Part shown: positions 34,366-45,023 of the stretch, in pieces | How the letters are laid out: each line of letters starts with the position of its first letter | Position numbering within the stretch: position 1 is the stretch's first letter | Assembly: GCA_028292265.1 (NCBI GenBank) | Contig: JAQGMR010000023.1 | Location: forward strand, 1-64,000 | Length of the DNA: 64,000 nt | DNA from: Herminiimonas sp. | GTDB taxonomy: Bacteria > Pseudomonadota > Gammaproteobacteria > Burkholderiales > Burkholderiaceae_D | Reading direction: 5' to 3' | Translations under genes and position numbers: made by a program | Notes under the pieces: model-generated | The model's database searches: none | Seen by the model: the letters and a program-made list of their open reading frames with translations, nothing else | Told to the model about the DNA's origin: nothing

Positions 34366-34664
34366 GGAGTTTTTCTCAGTCTTCAAGGTTTGGTTGCCGA
34401 TGGCAAGCGGGTTTGTCGTCTGGAACGGCATGCCTTGGTGCTGGTTCAGACCTCAAACAGGCAAGCCGCTTCACCCCTCGATATTGCGAAGCAATAAGCC
34501 TGTGCGCCGCAACAATTAGCTGGCTTTAATAATTGCATACAGCCGCAATCTATTCCGGCATCAAGGCACTCTTGCAGCGCTTGGCCATGGCGATGCGGTA
34601 GCCGAATCGCGCTTGTCACCGACCTCGGCCATGCAGTGGGCATCATGGCGGAGACTCGTGGCAA
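34366..34664. other. Divergent promoter region, ACP / RpfC-like kinase
   Basis: 299 bases with no gene. It should contain both promoters and would allow coordinated control of the ACP and sensor genes. No hexamers could be assigned with confidence. Confidence 0.4.
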
Positions 34665-37043
34665 ATGGCACTGATCAACATTCAAAAGACGGATGCGGAA
34701 ATCGAGAAGGTCGTCAAGGCCCAGGCACGCGTCCGGGCCTGTGCTGGGGCCTTCGCCCTGACCGTCGTGATCCTGTTCGACCTGCACAACAGGGCGTTAA
34801 GCGTGCAAGGCGGCGGTTGGGCAGAATTCGTTGGACTGGTCTACGCGGCCTACAATTGCGGGTCCCTCGTTCTAGCCAGTCGATTTTGGCCATTCAGCGC
34901 AAGGCAGCTGGTCGTCATAACGGCTGTGCTCGACCCCCTGATGCTCTCTGCCGCTCTTGCGGTGCTTGGTCAGATCGGCCAGTACATCTTTTTTTTCTAC
35001 CTGTTTACCACCATCGGTTTCGGTTTGCGGTTGGGCACCGCACCAATGTGGCTGTGCCAAGGGTCGGCGATTGTCGGCTTCAGCCTTGTTGCCGCCTTTG
35101 CGCCGAACTGGAGCGCACATCTCTTGATGGCGACCGCAGATCTAGTGTTACTGGTCATGGTGCCTGCTTACGCTACGGTACTCGTGAAGTCACTGCACTC
35201 GGCGCTTGCGCTGGCAAAACGGGAAAGCCAGGCGAAAAGCCAACTTTTGGCCCATGTGAGCCATGAATTGCGCACGCCGTTGACTGGCATCGTGTCGTCG
35301 GCTCAGTTGATCAAGGACGATACCGACAACTTTGGTATTGGGGGCCGTGCCGATACCATTCTGGGGCTCGCCAGTGAGCTGCTGGTTGAGATCAGCGACC
35401 TGCTCGACTCGGCAAAATACGAGGCGTCTGCTCTGGTTCTGGAATCTGCTCCGCTTGACTTGCATACGATGATGGAGCAGGTGCATCACGCGCTCGCATC
35501 CACTGCAGCCGTGAAACAAATCGATTTCAGGACAAGCGTCGACCCCAGGGTGGTGGACATGGTGTTGGGTGACCAGCACTATCTATTCCGCGTATTGGCG
35601 AACATCGGAGCCAACGCTGTAAAGTTTACTGACCACGGCAGCGTCGCCCTGCATATCGGACTGCTGGAGGAACAGCCAGGCGCCTACCATCTTTCATTTC
35701 AATGCCGCGATACCGGCATTGGCATCCCGCTGGAGTGGCAGCCGAAAATATTCACGCCATTCGTCCAGGCGCCTGGCGGCAACAAGGGGAGGCCGGCCGG
35801 GACTGGCCTGGGCATGAGCATCAGTAGCCAGCTGGTTGGACTGATGGGCGGCACGCTGGCCCTGGAAAGCGAAGTGGGCAAGGGTTCCGAATTTCATTTC
35901 ACATTGAAGCTGCCACGGGTAGCGAAATCTTCGCAATCCACGGCGGCCGAGTCGTTGCCCAACACGGTGTACGGGAAGCACATTTTTCTCGCGGAAGACA
36001 ATGTCACCGTTCGTGAATTGCTAAAGGAAATCCTTGAGCGTGACAAGCATGTGGTCGAGGTCGCCTGCTCGGGCAGCGAAGCAATCACGAAGCTCGGCCG
36101 CCAGCAGTTTGACCTGCTGCTGCTGGACTACAACCTGGGTGACCTCGAAGGCATCGCCGTTCTTGCCGCGTATCGCCTTGACAGTAGCTGTACCGCGCCG
36201 GCCTACATTCTGACAGCGGATGCGACGGAGGAGACGGCACAGAAAGTTCGTGACTCCGGTGCCCTCTGTGTACTGCACAAGCCGATATCCCGGGAAACCC
36301 TGCGCAGAGCCATCGCACGGGCGGTAAGTGAGGGGCCGAGAACGAGTGCCTCGCCGACGCGGAGGAGCTCTCTAGGCACTGCAGACGGTGTCAATGGTGG
36401 TGCTTGCGATGCCCGCACCGGGAGCGTTCAGAGGGCCGAACTCGCAAATGTTGGTGCTGGTGTTGTCGGTGCTGGTGCTGGTGCTGGTGCCGGCGTTGGC
36501 GCTGGTGCTGCCGATGCTGGCGTTCCCGGTCCTGACGCAGCAAGTGCTCGTGCGTCCAGCCCTCCGGCCTGTTACGACTACAGCCGTTTCGATCGTTATT
36601 ACGAGCCCCATGGTTCTCATGCCTCTCACGACCTTCCCGGGTCGTGCGGCCTTGCACTCCCTTCGAATTCGCGCCGCACCGACATGCTACAAGCGGAGTC
36701 TATCGCGCTACTGACTGAAATCAGCTCCGAACCGCGCTTTCTGGTGGATGTCATCACCACGGCAATTGTTGACACGACGCGGCTCTGTCAGCAGCTGTCA
36801 GATGCCATGGCGCGACACGACCTTGCCGGGGTGCGTCGCCATGCTGGCACGCTGCGGGGCTTAAGCCTAACCGTCGGCGCGAGCCAATTGACCCGCATGA
36901 CGGATAGCCTTGTCCACCTCGGTGAGACGGAACTACAAAGCCAATGCGACGCGTTGCAAATTGAAGCTGCTGCCGTTGCGGCGGCCGGCATCGCCGCAAT
37001 GCGCCAGTTTCTCGCATCGGTCGGCGGTTCCGGACCGTCGTGA
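34665..37043 (+). CDS. rpfC: RpfC-like hybrid sensor histidine kinase (DSF receptor candidate)
   Basis: 792 residues; GGAG precedes the ATG. Five or six membrane helices fill residues 22-172, as in RpfC. Then come HisKA with His200 (HVSHELRTPL), a HATPase domain (NAVKF, DTGIGI, GTGLGM), a receiver with Asp488 (LLLDYNLGD), a Gly/Ala-rich linker and a C-terminal HPt domain with His726 (VRRHAGTLRGL). RpfC senses diffusible signal factor (a cis-2-unsaturated fatty acid) and relays phosphate to RpfG, which is not encoded here. The adjacent convergent rpfF-like gene strongly supports this assignment. The 3' ends of the two genes overlap by 111 bases. Confidence 0.85.
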   Translation: MALINIQKTDAEIEKVVKAQARVRACAGAFALTVVILFDLHNRALSVQGGGWAEFVGLVYAAYNCGSLVLASRFWPFSARQLVVITAVLDPLMLSAALAVLGQIGQYIFFFYLFTTIGFGLRLGTAPMWLCQGSAIVGFSLVAAFAPNWSAHLLMATADLVLLVMVPAYATVLVKSLHSALALAKRESQAKSQLLAHVSHELRTPLTGIVSSAQLIKDDTDNFGIGGRADTILGLASELLVEISDLLDSAKYEASALVLESAPLDLHTMMEQVHHALASTAAVKQIDFRTSVDPRVVDMVLGDQHYLFRVLANIGANAVKFTDHGSVALHIGLLEEQPGAYHLSFQCRDTGIGIPLEWQPKIFTPFVQAPGGNKGRPAGTGLGMSISSQLVGLMGGTLALESEVGKGSEFHFTLKLPRVAKSSQSTAAESLPNTVYGKHIFLAEDNVTVRELLKEILERDKHVVEVACSGSEAITKLGRQQFDLLLLDYNLGDLEGIAVLAAYRLDSSCTAPAYILTADATEETAQKVRDSGALCVLHKPISRETLRRAIARAVSEGPRTSASPTRRSSLGTADGVNGGACDARTGSVQRAELANVGAGVVGAGAGAGAGVGAGAADAGVPGPDAASARASSPPACYDYSRFDRYYEPHGSHASHDLPGSCGLALPSNSRRTDMLQAESIALLTEISSEPRFLVDVITTAIVDTTRLCQQLSDAMARHDLAGVRRHAGTLRGLSLTVGASQLTRMTDSLVHLGETELQSQCDALQIEAAAVAAAGIAAMRQFLASVGGSGPS
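36452..36510 (+). repeat. GGTGCT hexanucleotide tract in the RpfC-like gene
   Basis: A run of imperfect GGTGCT/GGCGCT units encodes an Ala/Gly-rich linker (about residues 596-615) between the receiver and HPt domains. Slippage here would change linker length by whole residues without breaking the frame. Confidence 0.6.
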
Positions 37044-37907
37044 CCCCTGCATCATGATCAGCAAGTCCATCACCCGAAGCTGCCGTGGAGTTAAGGTCAT
37101 GGACAATTCTACCCACTCGTCCACGATGCGGTTCATCTCCTCGAGGTCAGAAGGAGCCAGCCGTTGCCGGCTGCGCTGAACCATGTGTCGGGCAGCGCGT
37201 TGGCGTGAATGCCGCGCAACAAAGTTGCGGACGGTCGCCTCGCCACTGCCAGAAGGGCAAACTTCATCCACCAGCCCCATCTCAAGCAACTCACGGGCAC
37301 TATAGAACCGGGAGTCGGTCATCATGCGCTCCGCGCGGTACGGTCCAATGCGGCGTGCCAGCAGACTCATCGCGCCGCCGAACGGGAAAAGCCCGAACGA
37401 TATCTCCGGAAAACTGAAGGTGCTGTGCTCTTCCGCAATCAGGAAGTCTGCGCTCAGTGCATTTTCGAAGCCTCCCCCCAACGCACGTCCCTGAACCAGC
37501 GCGATTGACGTGACAGAGGCATGCCCAAGCACCCAAGCCTCGTGCAAGAGGCTTGCGCAAAGCCGGGAGTAGCTTCGCAGTGCTTCCCCGTCACCGTCCT
37601 GTATGCACTGCCGAAAGTACGCCAAATCACCGCCCTGATTGTAGTAGATCGGATCGCTTGAGCGCGTCACGACATAGTGGATCGGCGCGATCTTGCCCTG
37701 ATGATGCCAATGTCCCGAGCCGGCCTGCACAGCGTCCATCAGGTCGCGCAGTTCCTGCAATAGCGGCAGCGACATGTTGAGCGGCCGGTTCGGGTCGGCC
37801 TTTTTCATGGCAATCCAGAGGGTGTTCATGGCGCCGTCAAAGTCGACACCAATGTGGCGATAGGCCGGACGCTCAAGTACAGGAAAGGAAAAGTCGAATG
37901 CACCCAT
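36933..37907 (-). CDS. rpfF: RpfF-like DSF synthase (crotonase fold)
   Basis: 324 residues; GGGAG precedes the ATG. A crotonase-family enzyme that in RpfF homologues dehydrates 3-hydroxyacyl-ACP and releases the cis-2-unsaturated fatty acid signal. The two catalytic glutamates match RpfF: Glu148 in GRALGGGFENALSADF and Glu168 in FSFPEISFGLFP. It is longer than typical RpfF (about 289 residues) because the C-terminus continues antisense through the end of the RpfC-like gene; that tail has low family likeness. A ketosynthase gene lies 94 bases upstream on the same strand, probably in the same transcript. Confidence 0.85.
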   Translation of the reverse strand: MGAFDFSFPVLERPAYRHIGVDFDGAMNTLWIAMKKADPNRPLNMSLPLLQELRDLMDAVQAGSGHWHHQGKIAPIHYVVTRSSDPIYYNQGGDLAYFRQCIQDGDGEALRSYSRLCASLLHEAWVLGHASVTSIALVQGRALGGGFENALSADFLIAEEHSTFSFPEISFGLFPFGGAMSLLARRIGPYRAERMMTDSRFYSARELLEMGLVDEVCPSGSGEATVRNFVARHSRQRAARHMVQRSRQRLAPSDLEEMNRIVDEWVELSMTLTPRQLRVMDLLIMMQGSRRSGTADRCEKLAHCGDAGRRNGSSFNLQRVALAL

Positions 37908-38001
37908 GAGAAACTCCCTTATTCGTTTTTATGTAGGGCCCGCGATGCACGCGGGTATCGGACCAGAAACAAAGAAACCGCAAGAGGCGGCCGCCGGGAA
38001 A

Positions 38002-39234
38002 TCAGGCGCTGGCAATGACCAGCGCGACGTTGGTGCCACCAAACCCTGCGGAAAATGAAAGCGCATTCTTGATGGAACTGTCCATTCGCGGACGGACCGC
38101 GACATGATTCAGGTCGCAGCGCGGATCAATGCTGTCGAGATGCGCGGTCGCCGGAAGGATGGAATTGCGCATCGCGATAATGGTGACGATCAATTCGAGC
38201 GCACTTGCCGCCCCCATGAGGTGTCCGTGCAATGATTTGGTCGAACTGACTGGCACTGCGTCGGCCCCGCCGCTAAAGACAGAGCGGATTGCCTCGGCCT
38301 CCACGACGTCGCCACCGGCAGTGGCGGTCGCATGCGCATTCAGGTAATGGATGTCCGCCGGATCAAGGCCCGCATCGTGCAGCGCGGCCCGCATGGCGGA
38401 CGCCTGACCGGAAGCTTGCGGAGAACCGATGTGGTAGCCGTCCGCCGCGGTGCCATAGCCGGCCATTACCGCGTGCACGCGGGCCTTGCGCGCACGGGCA
38501 TGCTGCTCGGACTCGAGCACCACAAACGCCGCGCCTTCACCAAGCACCAGGCCACGTCGTTTGGTCGAAAAGGGCTTGCAACTGCGGCTGACGTCTTCCG
38601 GGTCACCCGGTGACAGGGCGTGTGTGCCATCGAACATGCCCAGCATGCCGGCCACCAGACAGGCTTCTGCGCCGCCCGCGATTGCGATGTCGATAAGGCC
38701 GGCACGAATGGCGCGTTGCGCCTCGCCGATGGCAATGCCAGATGAGGCGCACGCCGTGTTGTAAGTGAGGACCGGACCGCGAATCTGCTTGCGGATCGAG
38801 ACCTGTGCAGCGCCAGAATTCTGCATGATCGCCATTGCGGCGTACGGGGATGATGCCTGCCTTCCGTCCACCAGGAATTGACGGCACCAGTCCTGCTGGC
38901 TGGCCGCACCCCCGCTGACGCTGCCGTAGTACAGGCCGGCGCGCAAGCCGAGCTCGGCGAAGTTGTGGAAGCCAGCGTCCTCGGCCGCCTGATCCGCAGC
39001 CAGGACAGCCATTTGCTGGCATCGGTCCAGGTAAGGCAACTCCATCCGGCTGAAGCAATGTTCAAACTGATGGCGGATGATCCCGCCCGGGAAACGCCGC
39101 GAGAGCGGCGACGCGTCGACCCAGCCGATGCCGGAGCGCGAGACCAGGAGCGACGAGGCGACTTCCGAGGGGTTCAGTCCGATTGGGGAAATTACACCCA
39201 TGCCGGTGATAACGACCGTACGTTGTTGTTCCAT
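38002..39234 (-). CDS. Beta-ketoacyl-ACP synthase (FabF-like)
   Basis: 410 residues from the ATG at 39234 (AGGG upstream). The frame opens further upstream, but homology begins at RTVVITGMGVISPIG. The active site is complete: Cys162 (YNTACASSG), the His of NAHATAT and the His of KSLHGHLMGAAS. It condenses malonyl-ACP with acyl-ACP. The sequence is FabF-type but divergent, with no fab operon around it. Position upstream of rpfF and close to a private ACP suggests it builds the acyl chain of the signal, or of a linked lipid (inference). Confidence 0.92.
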   Translation of the reverse strand: MEQQRTVVITGMGVISPIGLNPSEVASSLLVSRSGIGWVDASPLSRRFPGGIIRHQFEHCFSRMELPYLDRCQQMAVLAADQAAEDAGFHNFAELGLRAGLYYGSVSGGAASQQDWCRQFLVDGRQASSPYAAMAIMQNSGAAQVSIRKQIRGPVLTYNTACASSGIAIGEAQRAIRAGLIDIAIAGGAEACLVAGMLGMFDGTHALSPGDPEDVSRSCKPFSTKRRGLVLGEGAAFVVLESEQHARARKARVHAVMAGYGTAADGYHIGSPQASGQASAMRAALHDAGLDPADIHYLNAHATATAGGDVVEAEAIRSVFSGGADAVPVSSTKSLHGHLMGAASALELIVTIIAMRNSILPATAHLDSIDPRCDLNHVAVRPRMDSSIKNALSFSAGFGGTNVALVIASA

Positions 39235-39423
39235 GTTTTGCCCTATATCGAAAAAAGGTTGAATGGGTCGCGCTTGCACGCGCTTGGGGCGCGCCGCAGG
39301 CTGCCGTCTTCGCGGCATTCGATCCATCGCTTTTAATCGTCAGTGGCTTTTTCAGAACGCCTGTTTTTGTCAGTTCCCACCATGCACACGTCTGCATTGA
39401 AGGCGCCGGACAGTCGCTGTCGA

Positions 39424-39436
39424 TTGTAAAATACAA
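39424..39436. promoter_or_regulatory. Palindrome TTGTA-N3-TACAA, possible operator
   Basis: A perfect 5-bp dyad about 190 bases upstream of the ketosynthase start; on the minus strand it contains a TACAAT that could serve as a -10 element. Regulator unknown. Confidence 0.3.
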
Positions 39437-39520
39437 CGTCATGGAAATGTAAGCTTTGAAGACATAAAGCAACTGTTTTCACACAAGCTCATGAGTGTCT
39501 GACTGAGCACGAAATATCCG

Positions 39521-39550
39521 CGGAAGCGCTTTCCGAAGTCTGATTTCGGA
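39521..39550. repeat. Two overlapping, mutually exclusive hairpins
   Basis: CGGAA/TTCCG (39521-39535) and TCCGAA/TTCGGA (39532-39550) share bases 39532-39535, so only one can form. Function unknown. Confidence 0.3.
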
Positions 39551-39701
39551 TCGCGTCCGGTCGCAACTTTTCTCCGCGATAAGCGCGAAGGCGGGAAGTT
39601 TGAGAGGACGGCGCAAGCGCTTGATAAGTCACGACAATGCGTCACCAAAACGCGTCGTCGAATAGGTCACCAAAACACGCAACCAAAATGGGAGTCGTGG
39701 C

Positions 39702-40760
39702 ATGCCGTCTAAACCTGGCAGTTCGGGGCATAAGGGCTCACAGCGCCGCTCCACGCAATCATCGGCGGTCGAGCCAGGGCGCTCTGGAAACGGCACCAGA
39801 ACCGTTGCAATTGCGTGCCAGGGCGGCGGCAGCCTTACCGCCTTTACCGCCGGCGTTCTCAAGCACCTGCTGCTCGACCCCGCCATGGACCGATACCGGG
39901 TGGTTGGCCTGTCCGGCACGTCCGGTGGCGCGCTATGCGCGCTGATCGCATGGGAAGCCTTGCTGCGCGAAGACCGGCCGGCAGGCGCCCGCAAGCTGCA
40001 AGCGTTTTGGGACGACAATTCCGCCAATGACCCGCTTGATGCATGGCTCAATGCATGGATCGTATTCAGCGGACAGTTTTCGAGCATGGTGGCGGTACCC
40101 GAAATCAGTCCCTACGATGTGCCGGAAATGGCGCGCCAGGAACTTGCGGCGCTGATCGAACGGCATGTTTCATTTGAATCGCTGCGGTCCCTTGTCCGCA
40201 ACGACAGTCCCCTGCTCTATATCGGCGCGGTCAATGAGGCGAGCGGCGCATTCAAGGTCTTTAGCGGCACCCAAATCAGCATTGAAAAGGTGCTGGCCTC
40301 GGCAGCGCTGCCGACGATTTTTCGCGCCGTGCACATTGAGGATGGCCCAGACCGGGGCGTGTATTGGGATGGCCTGTTTTCGCAAAACCCGCCGGTGCGC
40401 GAGTTTGTTCAACCCGCCGTGAGCCTGGAAGACAAGCCCGATGAAATATGGGTTATTCGCATCGACCCGCTGGCCAGCCGGAGCGAGCCTCGGACCATTA
40501 CGCAGATTGAGACGCGGCGCAATATTTTGGCGGGCAACCTTTCGCTCAACCAGGAGTTGTACTACCTGCAGAAGGTCAACGCGTGGTTAGAAAAAGGCTG
40601 GCTTCCGGCGACGCGGTTCAAGCCCATTGCGGTTCGCGAGATACAGCTGGACGTCCCGATGAATCCGGCATCCAAGTTCGACAGGACGCCGTCCACGATC
40701 CAGCACTTGATTGCACTCGGCGAAGAGCAGGGCAAGCGTTTTCTGGGGTCGCTCAATTAG
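39702..40760 (+). CDS. Patatin-like phospholipase
   Basis: 352 residues; GGGAG upstream of the ATG. The patatin dyad is clear: nucleophile Ser74 in GLSGTSGGAL and Asp223 in VYWDGLFSQNP, with the oxyanion glycines in ACQGGGSLTAF. It should hydrolyse acyl esters of phospholipids or other lipids. The first 33 residues are polar and disordered, with no signal peptide, so it is cytosolic unless secreted by a dedicated system. It is divergent from the ketosynthase-rpfF unit, so it might release acyl chains for that pathway or be unrelated. Confidence 0.92.
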   Translation: MPSKPGSSGHKGSQRRSTQSSAVEPGRSGNGTRTVAIACQGGGSLTAFTAGVLKHLLLDPAMDRYRVVGLSGTSGGALCALIAWEALLREDRPAGARKLQAFWDDNSANDPLDAWLNAWIVFSGQFSSMVAVPEISPYDVPEMARQELAALIERHVSFESLRSLVRNDSPLLYIGAVNEASGAFKVFSGTQISIEKVLASAALPTIFRAVHIEDGPDRGVYWDGLFSQNPPVREFVQPAVSLEDKPDEIWVIRIDPLASRSEPRTITQIETRRNILAGNLSLNQELYYLQKVNAWLEKGWLPATRFKPIAVREIQLDVPMNPASKFDRTPSTIQHLIALGEEQGKRFLGSLN

Positions 40761-40834
40761 CGAAGGCGCTGCAGCGCTTCCGTCTCCGCATGAACTGGTG
40801 GCGCCAGAAAACCGGCGCCACCCGTCCTTCACCG

Positions 40835-42331
40835 CTAGCGGCTGAAGTCAAATGCGCTGCTGAGGTTACCCATGTTGGCGCGCACGCCGGGCAACGGCTC
40901 AAGGCCGAAGCGCTCGGTAATGAGCTTGAGGATGGAGGTTGTATCAGTCGGGGTGTGGTCCACGAATCCGCGCTTTGCAAACGGCGACACGATGATGGTG
41001 GGAATGCGCGTGCCCGGTCCCCAGCGATCACCCCAGCCTGGGCCGGTCGGCGGCGCCACGTGGTCCCAGTAGCCGCCGTTCTCGTCGTAAGTCACGATCA
41101 CTGCCATGTTGTTCCACTGCGGGCTCTTGCGCAGACGCTCCAGCAGTTCAGCGATGTGCTCATCGCCGCTATGGATATCCGTGTAGGAAGGATGCTGCGT
41201 CAACCGTCCGGTCGGCTTGTAGAAGGTCACTTGCGGCAGCGTTCCCTTGTCTATCGCGGCGAAAAAATCTTCCCCATCTTTCAGATGTTGCGCGCGGTCC
41301 GGCGTGCCGGGAGCGAAGCGTGCGAAGTAGTTGAACGGCTGGTGATGCGGCTGATAATTTGGGCTTCCAGCGGCGCGGTTATAGATAACGGCGCGCTTCG
41401 CAGCCGGTGCCTGCCTGCCGTCCTCCAGCGCCTGGTTGTAACCGCCCGCGAACCAGGCCCAGCTGACGCCTTTGGCGGAAAGCGTGTCGCCGATCGTCTT
41501 GGCGGTTTGCGCCGGTACCGGATGTTTGGCAATGTCCGCAAGATCGCGGTTTCCGTCCGCCGCAGGCGCTATGCCGCTCGGCTGGTAGGACGGCTGTGAG
41601 GTGTTGACGACGTAACCGTCTGGCGTGACGGTTCCGTCGAACAGCTTGACAGGACCGTCCATAACGGAGGCGGTCGAGTCTGGCCTGCGCTTGAGGTGTC
41701 CCTGTTCATCAATCTGTGCCCGGATGGCAGCCGGGGCGTCGCGATAAACCGGCGTACAGGCGCACACCAGCCATTGGTGGTTGAGGAAGGAACCGCCGAA
41801 AGCACCCATGAAAAAGTTGTCTGCGAGCGTGTAGTCGCGCGCCCATTGCCAGACCTTCTGACGCGATCCGTCGTAATGTCCCATGGTCCAGGCGCCCACA
41901 GTCGTCAACGCCACGAACTTGTTGTTCTGGCCGCCGTTGATTTGCTCGATGTTCTGGTAATAGTTATGGATCGGGCTCGGCACGACCTGGTCGATACTCG
42001 CGTTGACTGGCGGAGCGTCAATGCGGAAAGGTCCGTTGGGAATATTGCGCGGATAGCGCGGGTCGATTTTTCCGCCGTCATAGACCGGTGGCAAAACCGC
42101 GAGTGGTTTGCCGTCGTGGTCAAGCTGCGCCTTGCTGGTCGCGGAGGCATTTTCTATCCCGTTTGCGCCCGGGAACAGCCCATACATATTGTCGAAGCTG
42201 TGGTTTTCCGCGTAGATCACCACGACGTTTTGAATCCGATCGAGGCCCGCCTTTTGTGTACCGCCTCCGGGGCTGGCACAGCCCCCAAGCAGGACGGATG
42301 CGCTCAGCGCGGCAAATATTGTTTTTCTCAT
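40835..42331 (-). CDS. Lipoprotein phosphoesterase, AcpA / phospholipase C family
   Basis: 498 residues from the ATG at 42331. A lipoprotein signal ends in the lipobox LLGG-Cys (Cys at residue 19), so it is anchored in a membrane facing the periplasm or outside. The phosphoesterase domain shows YAENHSFDNMYG, the metal and nucleophile motif of the family, FGGSFLNHQWLV, DIHSGDEHIAELL and VTYDENGGYWDHVAPP near the C-terminus. Members hydrolyse phosphate mono- or diesters, including phosphatidylcholine, and some (Francisella AcpA, Pseudomonas PLC) act at host membranes. It ends 74 bases from the convergent patatin gene, giving a pair of lipid-active enzymes. Confidence 0.92.
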   Translation of the reverse strand: MRKTIFAALSASVLLGGCASPGGGTQKAGLDRIQNVVVIYAENHSFDNMYGLFPGANGIENASATSKAQLDHDGKPLAVLPPVYDGGKIDPRYPRNIPNGPFRIDAPPVNASIDQVVPSPIHNYYQNIEQINGGQNNKFVALTTVGAWTMGHYDGSRQKVWQWARDYTLADNFFMGAFGGSFLNHQWLVCACTPVYRDAPAAIRAQIDEQGHLKRRPDSTASVMDGPVKLFDGTVTPDGYVVNTSQPSYQPSGIAPAADGNRDLADIAKHPVPAQTAKTIGDTLSAKGVSWAWFAGGYNQALEDGRQAPAAKRAVIYNRAAGSPNYQPHHQPFNYFARFAPGTPDRAQHLKDGEDFFAAIDKGTLPQVTFYKPTGRLTQHPSYTDIHSGDEHIAELLERLRKSPQWNNMAVIVTYDENGGYWDHVAPPTGPGWGDRWGPGTRIPTIIVSPFAKRGFVDHTPTDTTSILKLITERFGLEPLPGVRANMGNLSSAFDFSR

Positions 42332-42479
42332 TTCGTGGTCTCGGAAAAATAAGCTGAATGAAGTCCCGAGACATTCTAATCGATGACCTGCGGCGACGTG
42401 GCGACCCACTCCTTTCACGCTCGATCAAGAGATAGTGTGCGCGCGAGAGATGCCGCAACGTCGTTCCGCTTCCCGGCCT

Positions 42480-43652
42480 CTATCGCGCAGGCTCCTGGCC
42501 CGCTTGACGCAGTGCCCGCTCACGAAAATCACGCGGCGACAAGCCGGTCTCGCGCTTGAAGAAACGGGTGAAATAGGCCGGGTCGGAGAAACCGAGCGCG
42601 CTGCAGACTTCGCCGATTGTCATGGAGGTATAAACCAGTCGCCGCCGTGCCTCCAGCATCACCCGGGCATGGATGATCTCCTGGGCGGAACGTCCAATCG
42701 CCTTTCGGCACAGTACATTCAGATGGGCCGCGCTGATACCGATCTGCCGCGCATGCCAATCCACCCCGCGCCGCTCCTCGAAATGCGCTTCCACCTGACG
42801 GCAGAAAGCGGTGAAATGCTGATCGCTTCGGGCCGGCGGTGCTGCTTCTTGTGAAAGGTGGCGGGCACTGCGCGCCAGCCATACCAGCAGCACGCTGGTC
42901 AGTGACTCAATCATTAATCCACGATGCAGAGCCGGTTCGCGATAGGCGTCGCCGAGTGCCGCGATGGTGTCCGTCACCATGCTGCGTTGCCCGGCATCGT
43001 GCAAGTCATGCATAACCGGCCCATGCCCGTCGAGCAAGGCATCGGCAAGTTCTGGCCCCAACCGACGTATCAAGGGGTAGGCCAGCGTCACGACCTTTCC
43101 GTCTGCATTGCGCGAGAAACGAAAACCGTGGATGCACATCTCCGGCACGGTCAATATGTGTCCGGCGCTCATCTGGCACATGCGGTCGTCCAGCGTTACC
43201 TCTGCAGTCCCGGTCGAAAGCCACATCGCCTGAAACAAGCCGTGATGCTGATGCGGCTTGATCACCCAATTGTGCAATCGGCTGCGGGCCGCAATCGTTT
43301 CACAGTGCACCAACTCCGGCGCTGCCCACTGTTTCTGCTCGCCATACAGGTGATACACGGGCACGAAAAGCCCCGCTGCGGGCACCGTAGCGTTGGTCGT
43401 ATTTCCGCTTGTGCCACCAGGCTTGGCGGCACGCAACTGCTTTGCAGGGTGCCCGGTGGCCGGCGCCTCGCCAAGCCGCCTTGCGGTGGCAGCAGCAGTC
43501 GTGATGAGATTGCGAGTGGCCGGAGTCAGGGAGGCGAGATTCCTGCCGGCAGTGGTATTAGTGGCAGAATGCTTCTTGCCCGGAGGCATGGCTACCTCGG
43601 TCGGTGCGCCCAGGCGGCCAGCGGAACGGCTTCGGCGGTCGAACGTTTCCAT
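42480..43652 (-). CDS. AraC-family regulator, probable activator of pobA (PobR type)
   Basis: 390 residues from the ATG at 43652; GAGGA stands rather far upstream, so a TTG at 43664 or an internal ATG is possible. The first 90 residues are low-complexity. The middle is a cupin-like sensor domain (NWVIKPHQHHGLFQAMWL). The C-terminal 100 residues hold two helix-turn-helix motifs, ending in VCSALGFSDPAYFTRFFKRE. AraC/XylS-type PobR proteins activate pobA in response to 4-hydroxybenzoate in several proteobacteria, and this gene is divergent from pobA by 189 bases. Function by context and family. Confidence 0.85.
   Translation of the reverse strand: METFDRRSRSAGRLGAPTEVAMPPGKKHSATNTTAGRNLASLTPATRNLITTAAATARRLGEAPATGHPAKQLRAAKPGGTSGNTTNATVPAAGLFVPVYHLYGEQKQWAAPELVHCETIAARSRLHNWVIKPHQHHGLFQAMWLSTGTAEVTLDDRMCQMSAGHILTVPEMCIHGFRFSRNADGKVVTLAYPLIRRLGPELADALLDGHGPVMHDLHDAGQRSMVTDTIAALGDAYREPALHRGLMIESLTSVLLVWLARSARHLSQEAAPPARSDQHFTAFCRQVEAHFEERRGVDWHARQIGISAAHLNVLCRKAIGRSAQEIIHARVMLEARRRLVYTSMTIGEVCSALGFSDPAYFTRFFKRETGLSPRDFRERALRQAGQEPAR

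Positions 43653-45023
<1,371 letters not shown>

Larger units (their letters stand above)
39235..39701. other. Divergent intergenic region with inverted repeats
   Basis: About 465 bases between the ketosynthase (minus) and patatin (plus) genes, with no supported gene. It contains TTGTA-AAA-TACAA at 39424-39436 and two mutually exclusive small hairpins at 39521-39550. The ketosynthase-rpfF promoter must lie here. Confidence 0.45.

Noticed and set aside
34665-37907. Burkholderia-type BDSF system with an RpfR receptor
   Set aside because: The sensor is a membrane hybrid histidine kinase with an HPt domain (RpfC type), not a PAS-GGDEF-EAL protein.
40583-41599. Open frame of about 338 codons antisense to the AcpA-type gene
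   Set aside because: Antisense shadow overlapping the patatin 3' end; the sense gene has a lipobox and all catalytic motifs.
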